Assembly (NCBI GenBank): GCA_015680685.1
Contig: MNCI01025042.1
Span: forward strand, 170,582 to 234,581
Reading direction: 5' to 3'
DNA from: Gnetum montanum
Lineage: Eukaryota; Streptophyta; Gnetopsida; Gnetales; Gnetaceae
DNA: 64,000 nt
The position numbers and the translations under genes were made by a program. Shown in pieces: positions 1 through 12,546 of this stretch. The stretch's first letter is position 1; every line of letters starts with the position of its first letter. Below the pieces are notes generated by a model. That model had not been told where the DNA came from and did not search any database. It saw only the letters and a list, made by a program, of their open reading frames with translations.

Positions 1-641
1 AATGTCATTATCCCTTGATTTTCAAAACATTCAATTTAGCAAAATTTTCATTTCTATTCCAACTTCATGGTTAATTAACTGTTGCAGAATTATTTACAAG
101 AAAGAACATAATCCTCCTTAAACAGTTTCAGTTCATTAGGATTCTGTACCTCACCATTTGCAAATAAGTCCACCTGTTCCATGAAATGGTAAAAATGTGC
201 CAACAGGTTTTAGCTAGGATAGCCATGGTCATGTAAATTCTACAATTTTTTCTGAAACAAAATGAAGAGATTTTATGTTTTCTTGTTATGGGGTTGTAGT
301 TTATGGTTTTTTGATCACAATGATTATGGAATCATCAAATTTTATTAAGTGGTTAATTTTTTATGGTCATTTCTATAAGGTTGCATGAAATTGAGGTTCT
401 AAGGCTATTACACATTTATCCTTGTGAAGATTGACACTTTGGAAATTTTTTTCCATCAATGTCCCATGATCTTGTGAATTTTATAGAGTGTTGGAAAGGG
501 TTTGGATGTGGTTTGTAATGAATTAAAAAAAATTAATATTTTTTTCCTCTTATTTACTGTAGCCTATCCAACTTTTGTGTTGTGATGTTTTAGTTTTGGC
601 TTACACATGGTAGTTAAAATTATGTTATTGTCTTGTTGTAG
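1..641 (+). other. Element A: non-coding stretch upstream of the antisense gene (probable intron 1)
   Basis: AT-rich and without a usable reading frame. It ends in a splice-acceptor-like tract (ttgttgtag at 633-641) directly before the first recognisable exon of the antisense gene. By eye, phrases around 240-400 (atcaaattttattaagtggttaattttt and neighbours) recur in diverged form at about 9690-9780 in element B, so it is family sequence. By analogy with element C it corresponds to intron 1; exon 1 would lie left of the window. Confidence 0.5.
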
Positions 642-3061
642 GGCCTTCTTAAAAGCCATCCTAATGATGATAGATATGGTGAGGCTCTTGTGCTACATTC
701 ATCTACTAGGATCCAAAAATTTGCTTCTTGATATGGAGTGGAGACATTGTGACATGTGGTTTAGGCTAGGGCCCAAGGCATTTCTTGCTTACTTTAGAAT
801 TTTAGAGTGATGGTTTGATCACAACTGGCATTTGAGATAGTAGCAATGATAATGGAAATCCTTTTGCCTAGTTCCTCTAGCATGATAATTAAGTTCATGG
901 TTGATGATCTTGAGGCTTGTGTAGAGGGTGAAACAAATGATGACACGACCATTATGGGTACTCACAAATTATCAAAAATATAGGAGGTGCCTAAATTCAA
1001 CCAGTAAAACATGGAAAAAACCTTGATTATTGATCATCATGTCCATAGATTATTTTAAAATCCTCCAGGCATCTTCTGCTACATAGAGGGGTACACATAA
1101 TTTTTATTAAAATTTATTTTAAGTTTTTTTTTTCATATAAGTTATGATGATTTGTGTTGTTTCATTTGCCTATAGGTATAGGGTGAATGAACAAGAATTA
1201 ATCAAAGGTGACAATCTCTTACTCCTAGTTCATATGGCCTTAGATGAATTTTCCAAAAGCCCAAATGTGAGGCTTGCAATAGTGGAACAACTAAAGGGTG
1301 ACTTTAACAATTGCATCAAATGCCATCCTAAGGCCTATTGAAGATGTCTAGATAATGGGACAATAGATAGTTCGTGGGAAAATCCATCTCTCAATGTAGA
1401 AGCAAATCCATCTCCTAGAGCAATTGCAATTCCTATGTCATATAGGCGAAGTGAGTGTTTTTGTTTGTTGATTTTGGTTATCCTTTTATCCATGTTTTCT
1501 AGTTATGCAATTGTTGAGTTATTTAGGTTTTGGTTGTTTAAATGGTTGTATTAGTTTCATTTTATCTTTGCTATATTTTTTATATCTTTTTTTACATGAT
1601 GCACCTATGTCAAGACTAACACGATACTTTTTGTTATTTCATAGAGGTTACTCCATTAGTTGAAGTTATGGTTATCACTTTAGGAAGTATTGAGGAGACC
1701 TTGATCCTCATGTTTAGTGAGGTCAAATCTACACAACAATGGTTAGCCAAGAAGGCATCCAAGGCTATTCAAATAAGGATCATTCATGTGGGCCTCCTTA
1801 ATCTCTCCATGGTCTTGAGCCTAATCATTCCCACTACAAAGATGTTAAACATCATTGAATCCTTTATTAAAGGGATTAGGAAATTTATCATCCATGTTCA
1901 CAGTGTGACCATGGTCTTGGATGTCAAAACTCCACCAATAGTGACCTCTTTGATATCCCAAATCATGATATGACAATTATCACCAAAGAAGGAAGGGAGG
2001 TTAACCAATGGGAAGAAGTGGAGGAGTGGTTAAACACTTACTACAGTATTAAGGGATTTTCTCTAAGCCAATTCCAATCTCCAAAGGTTAGACATATGTA
2101 TCCCTTATTTTGATCCCTTGTGTTTCGTAAGTTGCTATCATAGGAAAATATATTGGGCATGGAATAGGCATGGACCATGAAGCAGGTCCTCATTGAGGGC
2201 ACTCAATTCAATTGGGTTGCAATGGAAAATCCTAAAGCTTATGGAGAATCTCAAGATGAAGTGCTATGTGCATTTTTCACCTTTTGTTGCTTATTTATAG
2301 AGATTCACTGAGTTCCTTGTGGTGAGGAAGGATGGATGATAGGTGACTCAAGACCCATCCCAATTCACCAAGCCCTAGGTAAAGCATCTTATTTCAAAAA
2401 TGCATGTCCAAGATCCACCAAAAGATGTGGATGAGTCATTGTACATTACCACCAAGGGGATTGATGGTAGATGCTATGCAACCCCTAATAGCATTGGGAG
2501 AGAGCCCCATGTTAATCGTGGGAACATTGGAAAGGTTAAAAAGTTTTTTGTTGAATATAAAGGTTCAACTAGAGAAAAACTTAAGAGACATTTGATGTAT
2601 AAGATAGCACCAGTTGTAGGGAAGCCTGAGAAGAAGAAATAGATCCACAAGCTTAGACGGGCATAGCTTCAGATATATCTGATAAATTGCAAGCCTAGTG
2701 TGTGGAAGGATTACTGTGCTTGGGTCCTTGACTACCTCAAATGACCACAAGAGGAGTCTATGGAATAGTGGTGGCTAGAGTTATTTATGAAGGGGATAAA
2801 TGTAGAAGATATTTACAAGATGTTTGTAAATAGTGTGATTGTAGCCAACTTCCCCACTCACCAAATCACAATTTCCTTAGGGGAGGTAACCACTACCATG
2901 TTTTTACATAAGCCACCCACATGGAGTGATGTTGATAGGAGTAATATCATCATGGGTATTAATCTTGGAAATGTTGATTGGATCAACATGTATGAAGATC
3001 AGCTCCTCCACTATCTAAAGGTTGGTCTTTAGAACTTCCCCATAGAACATCCATCTTTGGA
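642..3061 (+). pseudogene. Element A: decayed antisense FCP1-homology gene
   Basis: Runs opposite to the gag-protease of the same element and ends about 560 bases before it. Segment 642-1089 translates, with one frameshift near 790, into a FCP1-homology (NIF/HAD) domain. Visible parts are a motif-I-like segment (LMMIDMVRLL), the WFRLGPKAFLAYF helix and a C-terminal LF-x-NPPG motif preceded by TLIID, like the plant FCPH signature LLIDDSPxKALxNPP. Exon 3 begins about 1176 after tttgcctatag and carries the helix with QLKGDF. A middle segment (1668-1973) with LSMVLSL is shared with copy F but not seen in C. The C-terminal part (2700-3030) aligns with copies B and C around EVTTT and NVDWIN. In-frame stops and frameshifts show it is dead. 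The FCPH assignment is from motifs seen; function is inferred only. Confidence 0.62.
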
Positions 3062-3235
3062 ATCATCTCAGGTTTGCTCATTTTTGTTTTTGTTTTATTA
3101 CTATTTTACATTGTAATCTATGTTTTAAGGGTATGTTGGCTAAAGTAGCTATAATGTCCTAACATAATAAAAAGGCTTAAATGACTAGTTAATAAGAATG
3201 CAAACTAGAATAGAAATGAGTTATAAGGTTGCTTG

Positions 3236-3345
3236 CCAATTTTAGGCCATGGTAGGTCATGCGGTATTTGCTAGTTTATGGCCATGGTGGGCCATGCAGT
3301 ATTTGCTAGTTTAAGGCCATGGTAGGCCATACTACACATAAAAGA
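3236..3345. repeat. Dyad-unit array, element A
   Basis: Three units of the form (A)GTTTA(T/A) followed by GGCCATGG-TGGGCC-type dyads, about 48 bases apart, separated by the spacer word gcggtatttgctag. It lies between the 3' end of the antisense gene (3061) and the 3' end of gag-protease (3625). Counterparts occupy the same place in B and C. Confidence 0.75.
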
Positions 3346-3624
3346 AATCATATTTTTTGTTTATTTTATGTTTTAATTTTTTTATATATTTTTAGTTTAA
3401 AAATTTTTATGACATTTTTATTTAAAAAAAGAAAGAGAAAAGAAAAGAAAATGTTTTAAAAGTAAAAATAATATAAAGCAAAAGTAAAATTTAAGCTATA
3501 CACAAACATAAGGAAAAACAAGATGACACAAATAAGTAAAGTGTAGACTAGGATATTAAACTATAAGTACATATAATTACAGGGTTATAAGTGCATAGGG
3601 TATGAGAAGGATTAGGAGCATATA
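3346..3624. other. AT-rich spacer, element A
   Basis: Poly-A/T-rich stretch with aaagaaaagaaa tracts. I see no gene in it. It separates the dyad array from the gag-protease stop codon. Confidence 0.5.
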
Positions 3625-6600
3625 TTACTTGTGTAATTTCTTCCTAATCTTTGAGAGATGTAGAAAATGTATATGGTATGTTTTGCACAAGTTTATATTC
3701 TTTGTCTTGTTCATTGACAATGTTGAAGGGGAGCTTTCCCATGGTGCATCAATAGGTTCATTGTTATTCATCTTGGCTTACTTTGCTCTATCTTCCTCTT
3801 TGATTTTGTGGTCAATAGTAGGAGTTTCTTTTTGAAACTCCACTTCAGATCCTTGTTTTACATCAAAGTTTTTAATTACTAAAGGAACTAAACTATCATT
3901 GTGAAAGATTGTTTTACCTCCCTCGTGAGGTAGGTAAAATTCTTGGTGGATAGGTGAAGACACAACTTGAAGTTGAGCTAGCCAAGGTTTTCCTAGGATG
4001 AGGTTGAATCCTAGTGTTTACTCTACCACCAAGACATTTGTTGTTGTGGGGAATTGGTCCCCTACCATGCAATCTAGAGAGATAGAGCCTTTAACAGTAG
4101 CCTTTCATTCATTAAAGGACTTAAGGATTGATGTTGACATGTTATGCATTTTTTTTGTTAGGCCTAAACATTTAATGATGATATAAGGTATGCCATTTGT
4201 TGCTGCCCCATCATCTACATGCATGATATGCACCTTGTATTGTCTTTCTCGTATGGTTATAAAGAGGGATGATTTGGTTACCTGATCATTTTGCATATTA
4301 GTCTTGGTTTTGCTATTGTGAAACACTAATGATGCTAATCAGACTTCTTTAGATGAAGAAGGAACCATCACCACATAGATGGATTCTTTATTAGTAGGGA
4401 TATCCTTGCTACTAAGGGTGAAGGTCAACATCTTAATTAGGCCTTCTTGATGTGTAGTGGCATTCATGACTAGGCCATATAGGCTCAAGGTTTTAGAGAA
4501 TTCGTGACCTATTCTATTGCATTAAGGAAGTCCTTTTGGTTGGTCATAGATTTTTCATTCTTATTTTTTTGGACTTTGTCCATGTGCCCTAGAATGTGGA
4601 CTTTATGTTTAGGTTGTTGTTGTGGCCTAGCCTCTTTTTCCTTCTCTTAGGCTTGATGGTCCTCTTGTGGTTTACTTGTTGAAGTAGCTTGGGTTGTAGA
4701 GGTCATGGTTATAGATGATATGGGAATGTGTTTCGTCAAGTCCACTTCCTTCCATGCCTTAACTTGCTTATTTTTTTTGTTTTTGGACTTATGTGTAGGC
4801 TTCTTTCATTTTTTGGTTGAGGACTTCTTATTATCCCTAGTTGATTGTGAGGAAGAAGACATTGCATTAGCCACCATGAGGAGGGGGGAGGGTGTTGTTT
4901 CGTTGTATGGGTGGACTTGGTTGTAATGGGCTAGGAAAACTTGATGACAAAGGGCTCTTTGGGGAGTGTTGGTGATGGTACCCATGCAACAAAGAAGGAC
5001 CTTGAGCTAGTGAAAGATGAAAGGCCCCTTTCATTGTGAGGAGGCACCCGAATCACAAACAGTTCTCTTGCAAACCTTTGGGCATCATCAACATTGAACA
5101 ATGATATGGTATATTTGTTATTGTTGACATTCAATGTATCTTTGTAAACATGCATTGAATGGTTCTAAGGCCTAACTAGATTGTAGGTATCCATTACTAG
5201 TTCATCTTTATTTATCATATTTTGCAGGTCATCCTTTAGTGCAAGGCAAAATTTGGTATCATGACCTAACAACTAATGATAGTTGCAAAAGTGGTCAAGT
5301 TTAAAACACTTGAGTACTAGAGGATCATCCTTGATCACTCAAGTAGGGTCTTTAGCTATTTCGCAAAACCTTTCATGCCTCTTACAAGCATTCTTGGTCA
5401 TTTACTTATATTGGATTCTACCAATCTTCAATAGTTGGTCTAAGAGTTCTAATGACTTAAGGGGTAACCTGGTGTACTTTGACTAGTCTTTCTATGTAAT
5501 GTTAGGCCTAAAAGTGGTTGATGTAGGGGCCTAAGATGTTGATGCTTGGTTATTGTTGTTTTCAGCAAGGGCCTTGGGTTGGTTAGTTCTTAGTCCCTCG
5601 ATGGTTGGCTTGGATTATTTGGTTATAGTGGCTACTGCTATGTTGTTTTGGTTTCCCCTTTTTCTATCCTTTTGTGTATGTTGATTCTTATATGCCACAT
5701 AGGTAGGGTCATGGCTAGCCTCCATAGTATTGTCTATGTTTTTGGTTTGGAAGAAGGCTTAACTTAGTGACCATGGATCAAGGTAGTACATTTTGGACTT
5801 AATGAAATTGTTAACCATCCCCTTGAAGATATCCAAAAGGTGTGTTTTGGCTATTGGCTTTAGTATCTCGTTAAGCAAATAGTTCCATTGTTGGATGAAC
5901 TTTTGCATCAGTTCAAGAGGTTCCTACTTGACCTTCATCAGCTGGTCAAGGATGATGTTGGATTTCAAGTTGTACTTGAAGTAGTTAATGAATTATATGA
6001 TCAAGTCTTCAAGAGAGGGTATAGATCCTCTTGGTAGGGCATGGTACCAGTTAAGTGTTTTCCCCATAAGGGACATAGGGAATATGTGTAGTCAATCTTG
6101 TAACAACAAGCACTTTGAGTGAAAGGTTATAAGATGAGCATTTAGATCACCCTTGCCATTATACTTGGTGAACTATGGCATGGGGACACCAGGGAAAGAG
6201 TTAGTGGTGGGACCACAAGACTAATCAAATTATCCTAATAGAAGTCCATTATATTAATGATTTGTGAAGCAAAAGCCTTAAGACTCAATAACTCTTTAGT
6301 TAAGTCTTGGATCATCTAGAATGCTTGATCTAGGTCTTGGGGTGGCCCTATCAATTGTGGGGTTTGTACAAAAGGCTGCTATGTGTTGGGAGGCCTATGG
6401 ACTTGCTATTAGTTGCAATACTGAGGGAGAGACTGAGTTACCATGGTGGGTGGTGGGCTAAACAAAGAGAAAGATGTTTGTGCTAGTATCTAGGGAACAT
6501 ATGGGACAAAAGTGCTATGTGACCCTTGGGTTGCTTGGGGTCCCATAGTGGGTTTCATCTAGGTGGTAACAGGGTTAGTGGTGGTGACCATCACTAATGA

Positions 6601-7204
6601 TGGTCATACTAATTGAGGTTGGGTAGCAAACGACATGAAAAAATGCAAGGTGATTGATTCTAGCATCAATTGTGTTTCGTGTGTTGCTATCATGGGTGTG
6701 GACCTAAACATGGTTGGATAAGGAGAATACAAAGGTTCAGGAACATGCCCCATGGAAGAGGTGATAGCGATGGAGTTGGAAAAGGTGACTTTAGGAGTGG
6801 CTTCTTTAGAAAGCCCTTGTATGATATTCTCTATGTAGATTCTACCCTAAACTCATCCTCTTCCTCTTATGGCTCATCCGTGCTAGCTTTTCCATCCTCT
6901 TCCTTCATGTTGATCAATTGAGACAAGATGCAAGCATAGGTTTCCATTAGGGTTATTTTGTCATATGGGGAAGGAATGTATTCCTTCCCATTTTGGTGGA
7001 TAAGCTCATATTTCCATTTGGCTTATACTTCCATTCTTAGAGTCAGCATGTCAACCTAAATTTTTGTGCAAACAAAGTTATAGTGTTCTTTGTTTGTCGC
7101 TGAAAATTTAGAACTTCATCCCCTAAGCCTTAAGAATTGTCTACATTCTTCTACAATGGGGTCTTTGGAGTCATACACCCTAATGTTCTACTAGCTAGAT
7201 TCAT
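3625..7204 (-). pseudogene. Element A: Tat-lineage gag-protease, decayed
   Basis: Minus-strand polyprotein remnant. The start at 7204 gives a product containing YDSKDP and EECRQFL, matching the YDPKDP/AECRKLL segment of copy B. Downstream come the gag core, and near 4105-4326 a protease segment with VDDGAATNG (active-site Asp in a DDGA context, as in B and C). Next is a GRPWLAQL-like segment and the conserved SSPIHQEFYLPHEGG at about 3910-3963, and a lysine-rich tail ending at a TAA (3625-3627). Many stops and frameshifts interrupt it. Gag would package element RNA and the protease would mature the polyprotein. No RT follows on the same side: the antisense gene does. Confidence 0.8.
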
Positions 7205-7791
7205 TATTAGTGAAGTTAAAGGGTAGAATGGTAGACTAGTTGAACAACATTGTTAAAAATGTTGTTTTAGCTTTTTTTCTAGTTTTAGTAAAAATGTAAT
7301 AAGTGGGATAATTCACTAACATTGTTAACCAAAAATGGAAAGGTGGTGGGAAATTGCCATTGAGTGATGAAAATAGTAGAAAGTAGTTTTTTTGGAAATG
7401 GAATTGGATTTTCCTGATGGAAATAGGCTTTCTTAATAGAATAGACCTTCTTGAATGGAATAGAGCTTCATAGATGGAATAGAACTTCTCAAATAGAATA
7501 GAGCTTCCCAAATAGAACAAAACCTCTTGAATGATACAGAGCTTCTTGAATGGAATTGAGCTTCCTAAACAAAATTGGGTTTAGACTTGAACTATGTTGG
7601 TTCTAAGGAATCCAGTGGCTACTGTGAAGCTGTAGTGGAGATATCCAAATCAATTATTGCAACTATGCTAAGGTTTGCAAGAAAGGGATTTAGATAGAAA
7701 ATGTTGGATTTCATAGAATAATAGAATTAGGAAAAGAGTTGGAAGCATAGAAAACTTAGTATTGGGTTCATAACCAAGAATTTGGATGGAG
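7205..7791 (-). repeat. Element A: untranslated leader with repeated GGAATAGAGCTTC words
   Basis: Between gag and the primer-binding site. From about 7390 to 7570 the word tggaatagagcttc and variants recur roughly every 20-25 bases. A near-identical word (tggaattgagctttc) occurs inside the LTR of the same element at about 9066-9081. No open frame of value. Confidence 0.6.
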
Positions 7792-7808
7792 GCCCTCCTT
7801 CTAGCATC
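7792..7808 (-). promoter_or_regulatory. Primer-binding-site-like sequence, element A
   Basis: Read on the minus strand it is GATGCTAGAAGGAGGGCC, a few bases inside the LTR edge. The same core (G-x-GCTAGAAG) stands at the same place in B and C, which is what a tRNA primer site would show. I do not assign the tRNA. Confidence 0.6.
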
Positions 7809-7815
7809 AAAAAAG

Positions 7816-9373
7816 TATTGGACCTGGAAAATTTAGTTATTGAAATAGAAACCAAAAATCCCAAGCACCAGAATAGTTTTAACCTCAAATCCCAAGAACC
7901 TCTAGAAATGGGATCCAAGTTGCCCTAGATGATCTTGTCAATCACATAGGGACTTATAGAAGTGTAAATGAAAATGACAATAAAAACGTAAATGGAATGG
8001 AAAATGAAAAAAAAAATCATAAACATAAAAGAAAATGAAATTGAAGCTATAGATCCAAAATGAAAATGGGCACAAAAATGAAAATGTAAACTAAAATTTG
8101 CATAACATGAACTATAACTTTATTTCAATGGAAAATAAAGAATAAGGTTCATAAAGTATAGATTTTGTGTCAAGAGCATAAGAAGTTTCTCATAGGAGCT
8201 TCAAGTTCATTGGAGATGTCACACTATGTTTCACATCCACTTCACTATCTGAATCATTTCCAACTCTTGCTTGTTTTCACCATGGTTTGCAATATGGGTA
8301 TGGAATTGGTATTACACCTTCAGAGAAATGGTATCACATGGAGTCTTTATGCCCAATGTAGACACTAGTTTTTACTACCCACGATGTTGTCAGGTTGCAA
8401 TGGACTTTTTGGTTTTGAAAATGCAAAAAATGCTATTGCTTATGAAAATTTTGGACCGTAATAGGGTATTCATGTTGGGTTTATATAGGGTGGAATTGGC
8501 TATTTTTGGGTTTGCACACCACTATTGTGATTGCTTATAGATTGGTATCAACTTGTAGGTTACAACGGTTATAATCCTTAGCATAGTTACCATTTATAGT
8601 AAGTTTGGAATACACCATAGCCACCAAAATCCATCTATTTACTAAAAATAGTAAATGAAATTTTGTGACTACATTGACACCATCCTTACTAAGTTGGATT
8701 TAGTGGACTACATTGAGGTTGTTGGGAAGTGTCAAAAATTGTGGAAAAAGTGGTAAAAGTTGGAAATGTTGGGAACTATGGAAATGGTTGGAAAATGTTG
8801 ATCCCATTGGGAAACACTAATCCCATTAGAAATTTTTTTTATCATGTTAGGAATTGTTGTCTACACTAGCCATGTGCAATTGTCAAAGACTTGGGATGAC
8901 AATGCTGGCCATTGTTGGGAAAATGGAAATGGAAGTGGAAAATGCCACCAATTCTGAAATGGAAAATCCCAACAATTCCAATGTTGCATCTCCATTGGGT
9001 TTTGGTGGTGACTACAATGGATTGGAATTGGAAGATCCCATCACCTTTTGGAATGGAATTGAGATGGAATTGAGCTTTCTAGATGGAATAGATGGTTCTA
9101 GCGTAGTTGAGGGTATACCCCTAGAAAAACTCATGAAAATGCTAATTTGGCCATTCCCAGTGCATTTTAGCCTTCCCATGCCCAAATATAGACATAAGAC
9201 ACCTTTTTCCACTTGGGAAGTGAGATAACGATAGCTTTTGAGGCATTTTGCAACCCCAAAAAGTTAAAGTATGCAAGATTGTAGCTCATGGGCTATATAT
9301 CTCACATTTACAATAAAGTTTTGCCTCAAGTTAAAAAATGGAATTTGCAACATGAATTTTTGGTGGTGTTTCA
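7816..9373 (-). mobile_element. 5' LTR of element A
   Basis: The inner edge is taken next to the primer site. The outer edge is the family terminus ggtggtgtttca (ends CA at 9373; TGAAACACC on the minus strand), shared by B, C, E and J. The internal phrase ccctagatgatcttgtcaatcac aligns with the LTRs of B, C and E. A word-rich zone follows (actacattga, tggaaaatg, tggaattgag). The ORF at 8854-9228 is a by-product of these words. Confidence 0.78.
8480..8487 (-). promoter_or_regulatory. TATA box in LTR A
   Basis: Minus-strand TATATAAA inside the LTR, at a position comparable with the TATAAAAG of the C LTRs. It would drive minus-strand transcription towards gag. Motif only. Confidence 0.45.
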
Positions 9374-10935
9374 TCTATGCCTAATTATTAATTTGGTTTT
9401 AGTATTTTCTCTGCATTTTTGAGCTTTTCCCATAAAAAAGCAATGTCACTTTTGTATTTTTTTTAATGTAGAAACGATTAAGATTTCTTGGTTTTTTATG
9501 GCCATAGGATTGTGGTACTCTATTTAATGGTTGAAAAGGTGTTTGAACCACTAGATTCTGACTTATGATGAATTCTCTATGAATTTTTCCATAAGATAGT
9601 ACAGAAAGGTTTTATGCAGTTTTTGTTATTTTTCATGTCATTTTCGTAATTTTTTCTACAAAAATGGCTAGGAATTTTTGTGTTCTTAGGTTTTGAGTTT
9701 TTAGCATATCATTTTATAGTTCAAATGATTTTGCAATCACTAAATTTTGATTTGTGGTTAATTTTTGGTGAATTTTTTCATGTGTTGGCGCATAGTGAGG
9801 TTTTTGGCTTTCACGGTTTTGTTCATCTTAATTTTGCATTTTTTTTCCAAACAACGATTAGGAATTTTTGGATTTTCAAGTTTTTGGTTTTTATTTTGGG
9901 ATTTAATGGTTCAAAAAATTATGGAATCAGTAAATTTGGATCCATGATTAGTTTTCTATGAATTTTTTTGTAGATCAATGTATGCTGAAATTTTTCGATT
10001 TTTATGGCTGTACCCTTTTAAAAGTGAATAACGTAGACACTTGAAAACTTTTTTCAGCCAACGTCTCAGCTTTTTAGGGATTCTCTGAGCTGTTGGGGAG
10101 GATTTGGAATTGGTTTTATTAGTTTTAAAAGTTTTTTGATATTTTTCATCAATGATCTTTTATGGCTATTTTCTCAAGTTTCACGTTGTGTAATTTTTGA
10201 TTGAATTTGGTTATAGTTTTAGATTGTTGCAAACCTTTTTCCTAGGGTGGGACTACAACATAGTTCAATTTTTTTGAATTTCATATATACTTAGTCTCTA
10301 GCATTAGAAAAAAGTTTTTAGTTCTAAATTATCATTTATGTTTCAATGTTGATACTCTGGTATAGTTGTAGTTTTGTGTGTGAAAACTACAAAATCCATC
10401 TATTTGTACAAGAAGTGTTGGTATTCTTTTTGTGTTTTCCTAGTGATGTTTAAAGGCTATTAAGGATATTTACATGTTGGATTTTGGTTTCGATAGACAC
10501 TTAAGTTTTCTTTTAAAAATTTTTAACTAGCTTTCCTAGAGTTTTTACTACAGTGAATTTCACTATTAACTAGGATTTTTAGCAAAATATTGTAAAATTC
10601 AAATTGGCATTTTTGTAATTTTTGTTATAGGTAGAAGCTAATTTTTATGGTTTTGATGTTTTTACATAAAAACTTTTAGTATTTTATGTATATTCCATCA
10701 TAAAACTGTTATCCAATGTTAGTAGGCTACTTGGTTTTATCAAGCTATTATGTGTAAAGTGTTCACATTTTTTGTTATTGTCTTCTTATACTAAGTGTTG
10801 AAAACTATGAATTTGATTATGTTTTTGGAGTTACAACATTGCTATTAAAGTTGTAGTAACTTTGGTTATTTAACATTTGTTCATACTTGGGTATGGTTGC
10901 TTATGGTTTTAACTATTATTGTTATTGTGTGCAAG
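9374..10935 (+). other. Element B: non-coding stretch upstream of its antisense gene
   Basis: AT-rich, with recurring phrases such as ttttatggc and taggaatttttg; no supported frame. It resembles 240-600 of element A. I found no FCPH exons here, although A, C and F have them, so B seems to have lost them. Element A's outer LTR end abuts it at 9373, which suggests A inserted into this part of B. Confidence 0.45.
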
Positions 10936-11929
10936 GCTTAAGGTTAGATGGGATCCTAACCACCCCATTGAGATCAATGCCTTACACAGCTTGCCATTAG
11001 ATGTAGAGAATGTTTCATGAAAGTTGTATGCAAGTATCACTAAATGTGCATTTTTATGCGCTACAACTTCATGGGAAACCCAACGTTCCAATGTTCCTAT
11101 GGAAATGCGTTGTATCATTGGAAAGGGAAAACAAGAAGCTAGTTGAGGTGAATAGAGATCTCAAAGATAATGACAAATTTGTGGAGGCCCAAGTGGCCAA
11201 ATAGGAGTTCTTTGTGAACTAAAGAGATCAATTAGTCAAGGTACTGAAATGCCATCCATGGCAAGGTTTCCCTTGCTAGAGATGTTACCAAGTAGAAGCT
11301 TTAGATGGAGTTATTAGCATGTAAGGTCAATGAGTGGTAGAATTACTATGCATGGATCTTTGAGTGGGGTTGTAAACAAAAAGATCATAAAAAGAAGTAT
11401 AATGTTGAATGTGAAGCCTATCTTAAGTGGTTAAAGGATGAGTCTACTGAATGGTGCAAGTTAGAGCTATACATGAAGGGGATTTAAGCAGAGTGCTTTC
11501 AAGTTATTTGAAAGCTCTCTAGCAGTAGTTGATTTCCCATCTCACCAGATCACCACTACTTCTAAGGAGGTGACCACTACTACATTTTCATGAGAATCAC
11601 CTTCATGGACCAAGATCGATGAGAGTAACATCCTAATAGGTGTTAATCTCAGGGATGTGGACTGGGTCCACATGACTAAGGAATAATTCCTTCATTGTTT
11701 GGAGTTTGGTCTTTGAAGCCTCCCCCTAGAAGGTGTTGGTGCAAAGACCTCTCAAGTTTTCTTATTATTTTATTTCATCATACTTTAATTTGACTTAGTT
11801 TATAATTTTGTTTATACTATGTTGATTATTAATTACACTTATGTTATTATGATATAGGTACTAGGTGACCCTAGTAGCCCTAGTGGTGAAGATGGAAGTG
11901 CTCCTCAATGTCCTCTAGTAGCCTCTTAG
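10936..11929 (+). pseudogene. Element B: 3' exons of the antisense gene
   Basis: Begins after the acceptor-like tattgtgtgcaag. The opening (gcttaaggttagatgggatcc) aligns with exon 6 of the C copy (32098 onward). The segment 11320-11715 aligns with A and C by the patterns KVNEW, YAWIFEWGC, QITTTS-EVTTT and DVDW. A donor-like site near 11750 and acceptor ttatgatatag at 11848-11858 lead to a short last exon encoding GDPSSPSGEDG and ending at TAG (11927-11929), comparable with the GPSG-containing last exon of C. Several stops interrupt it. Confidence 0.6.
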
Positions 11930-12252
11930 TACCCTCAGTTAATTATTATCTTTGGTTATCTCTACTTGTTATGATGTTGGTCATGTTATTGTGACATTGT
12001 GGCTAGTGTTAGCCTTTATTTATTAAGAGGCACTTTATTGTTTATGTGTTATTTAAATCTTTGTCACACTATGTGACAAACATTTATACTATTATTATTT
12101 TTAAATTTTAATTTTGTTTATATGTTTTAATTCTTAATGTTTTATTCATGTTATATGTTATATGTTTTCATTCATGTTATAGGCCTACATTGGTTAAATG
12201 TGTAAAACAACTATAATGTAAACTAGGTTGTAAATGGTGATAAGAGGTTTGC

Positions 12253-12546
12253 TAATTTAGGTAATGGTGGACTATAAAATTTGCTAGTTTTAGGTCATAG
12301 CGGATCATGCGTTATTTGTGAATTTTAGGCCATAGTAGGCCATGTATTATTTCCTAGTTTTAGGCCATGGTGGACCCCATGTTTTGCCAATTTTAGGCCA
12401 TGGAAAACCCTACATTTTGGTAGTTTTATGCCATGGCAGGTCCCATGTTTGTCAATTTAAGGCCATGGTGGATCCCATGTTTTGCCAGTTTAAGGCCATG
12501 GTGGGTCCCACTTTTTACTATTTTAAGGTCATGATGAGCCCCATGT
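12253..12546. repeat. Dyad-unit array, element B
   Basis: About nine units built on TTTTAGGCCATGG-TGG-CC with the intervening word catgttttgcca. The unit spacing is about 30-45 bases. It lies between the antisense gene's stop and the 3' end of gag-protease, as in A and C. A nominal 82-residue frame across it is a translation of the repeat and not a gene. Confidence 0.8.

Noticed and set aside
8854-9228. 124-codon plus-strand ORF
   Set aside because: It lies inside LTR A and is built of tggaaatgga-type words.
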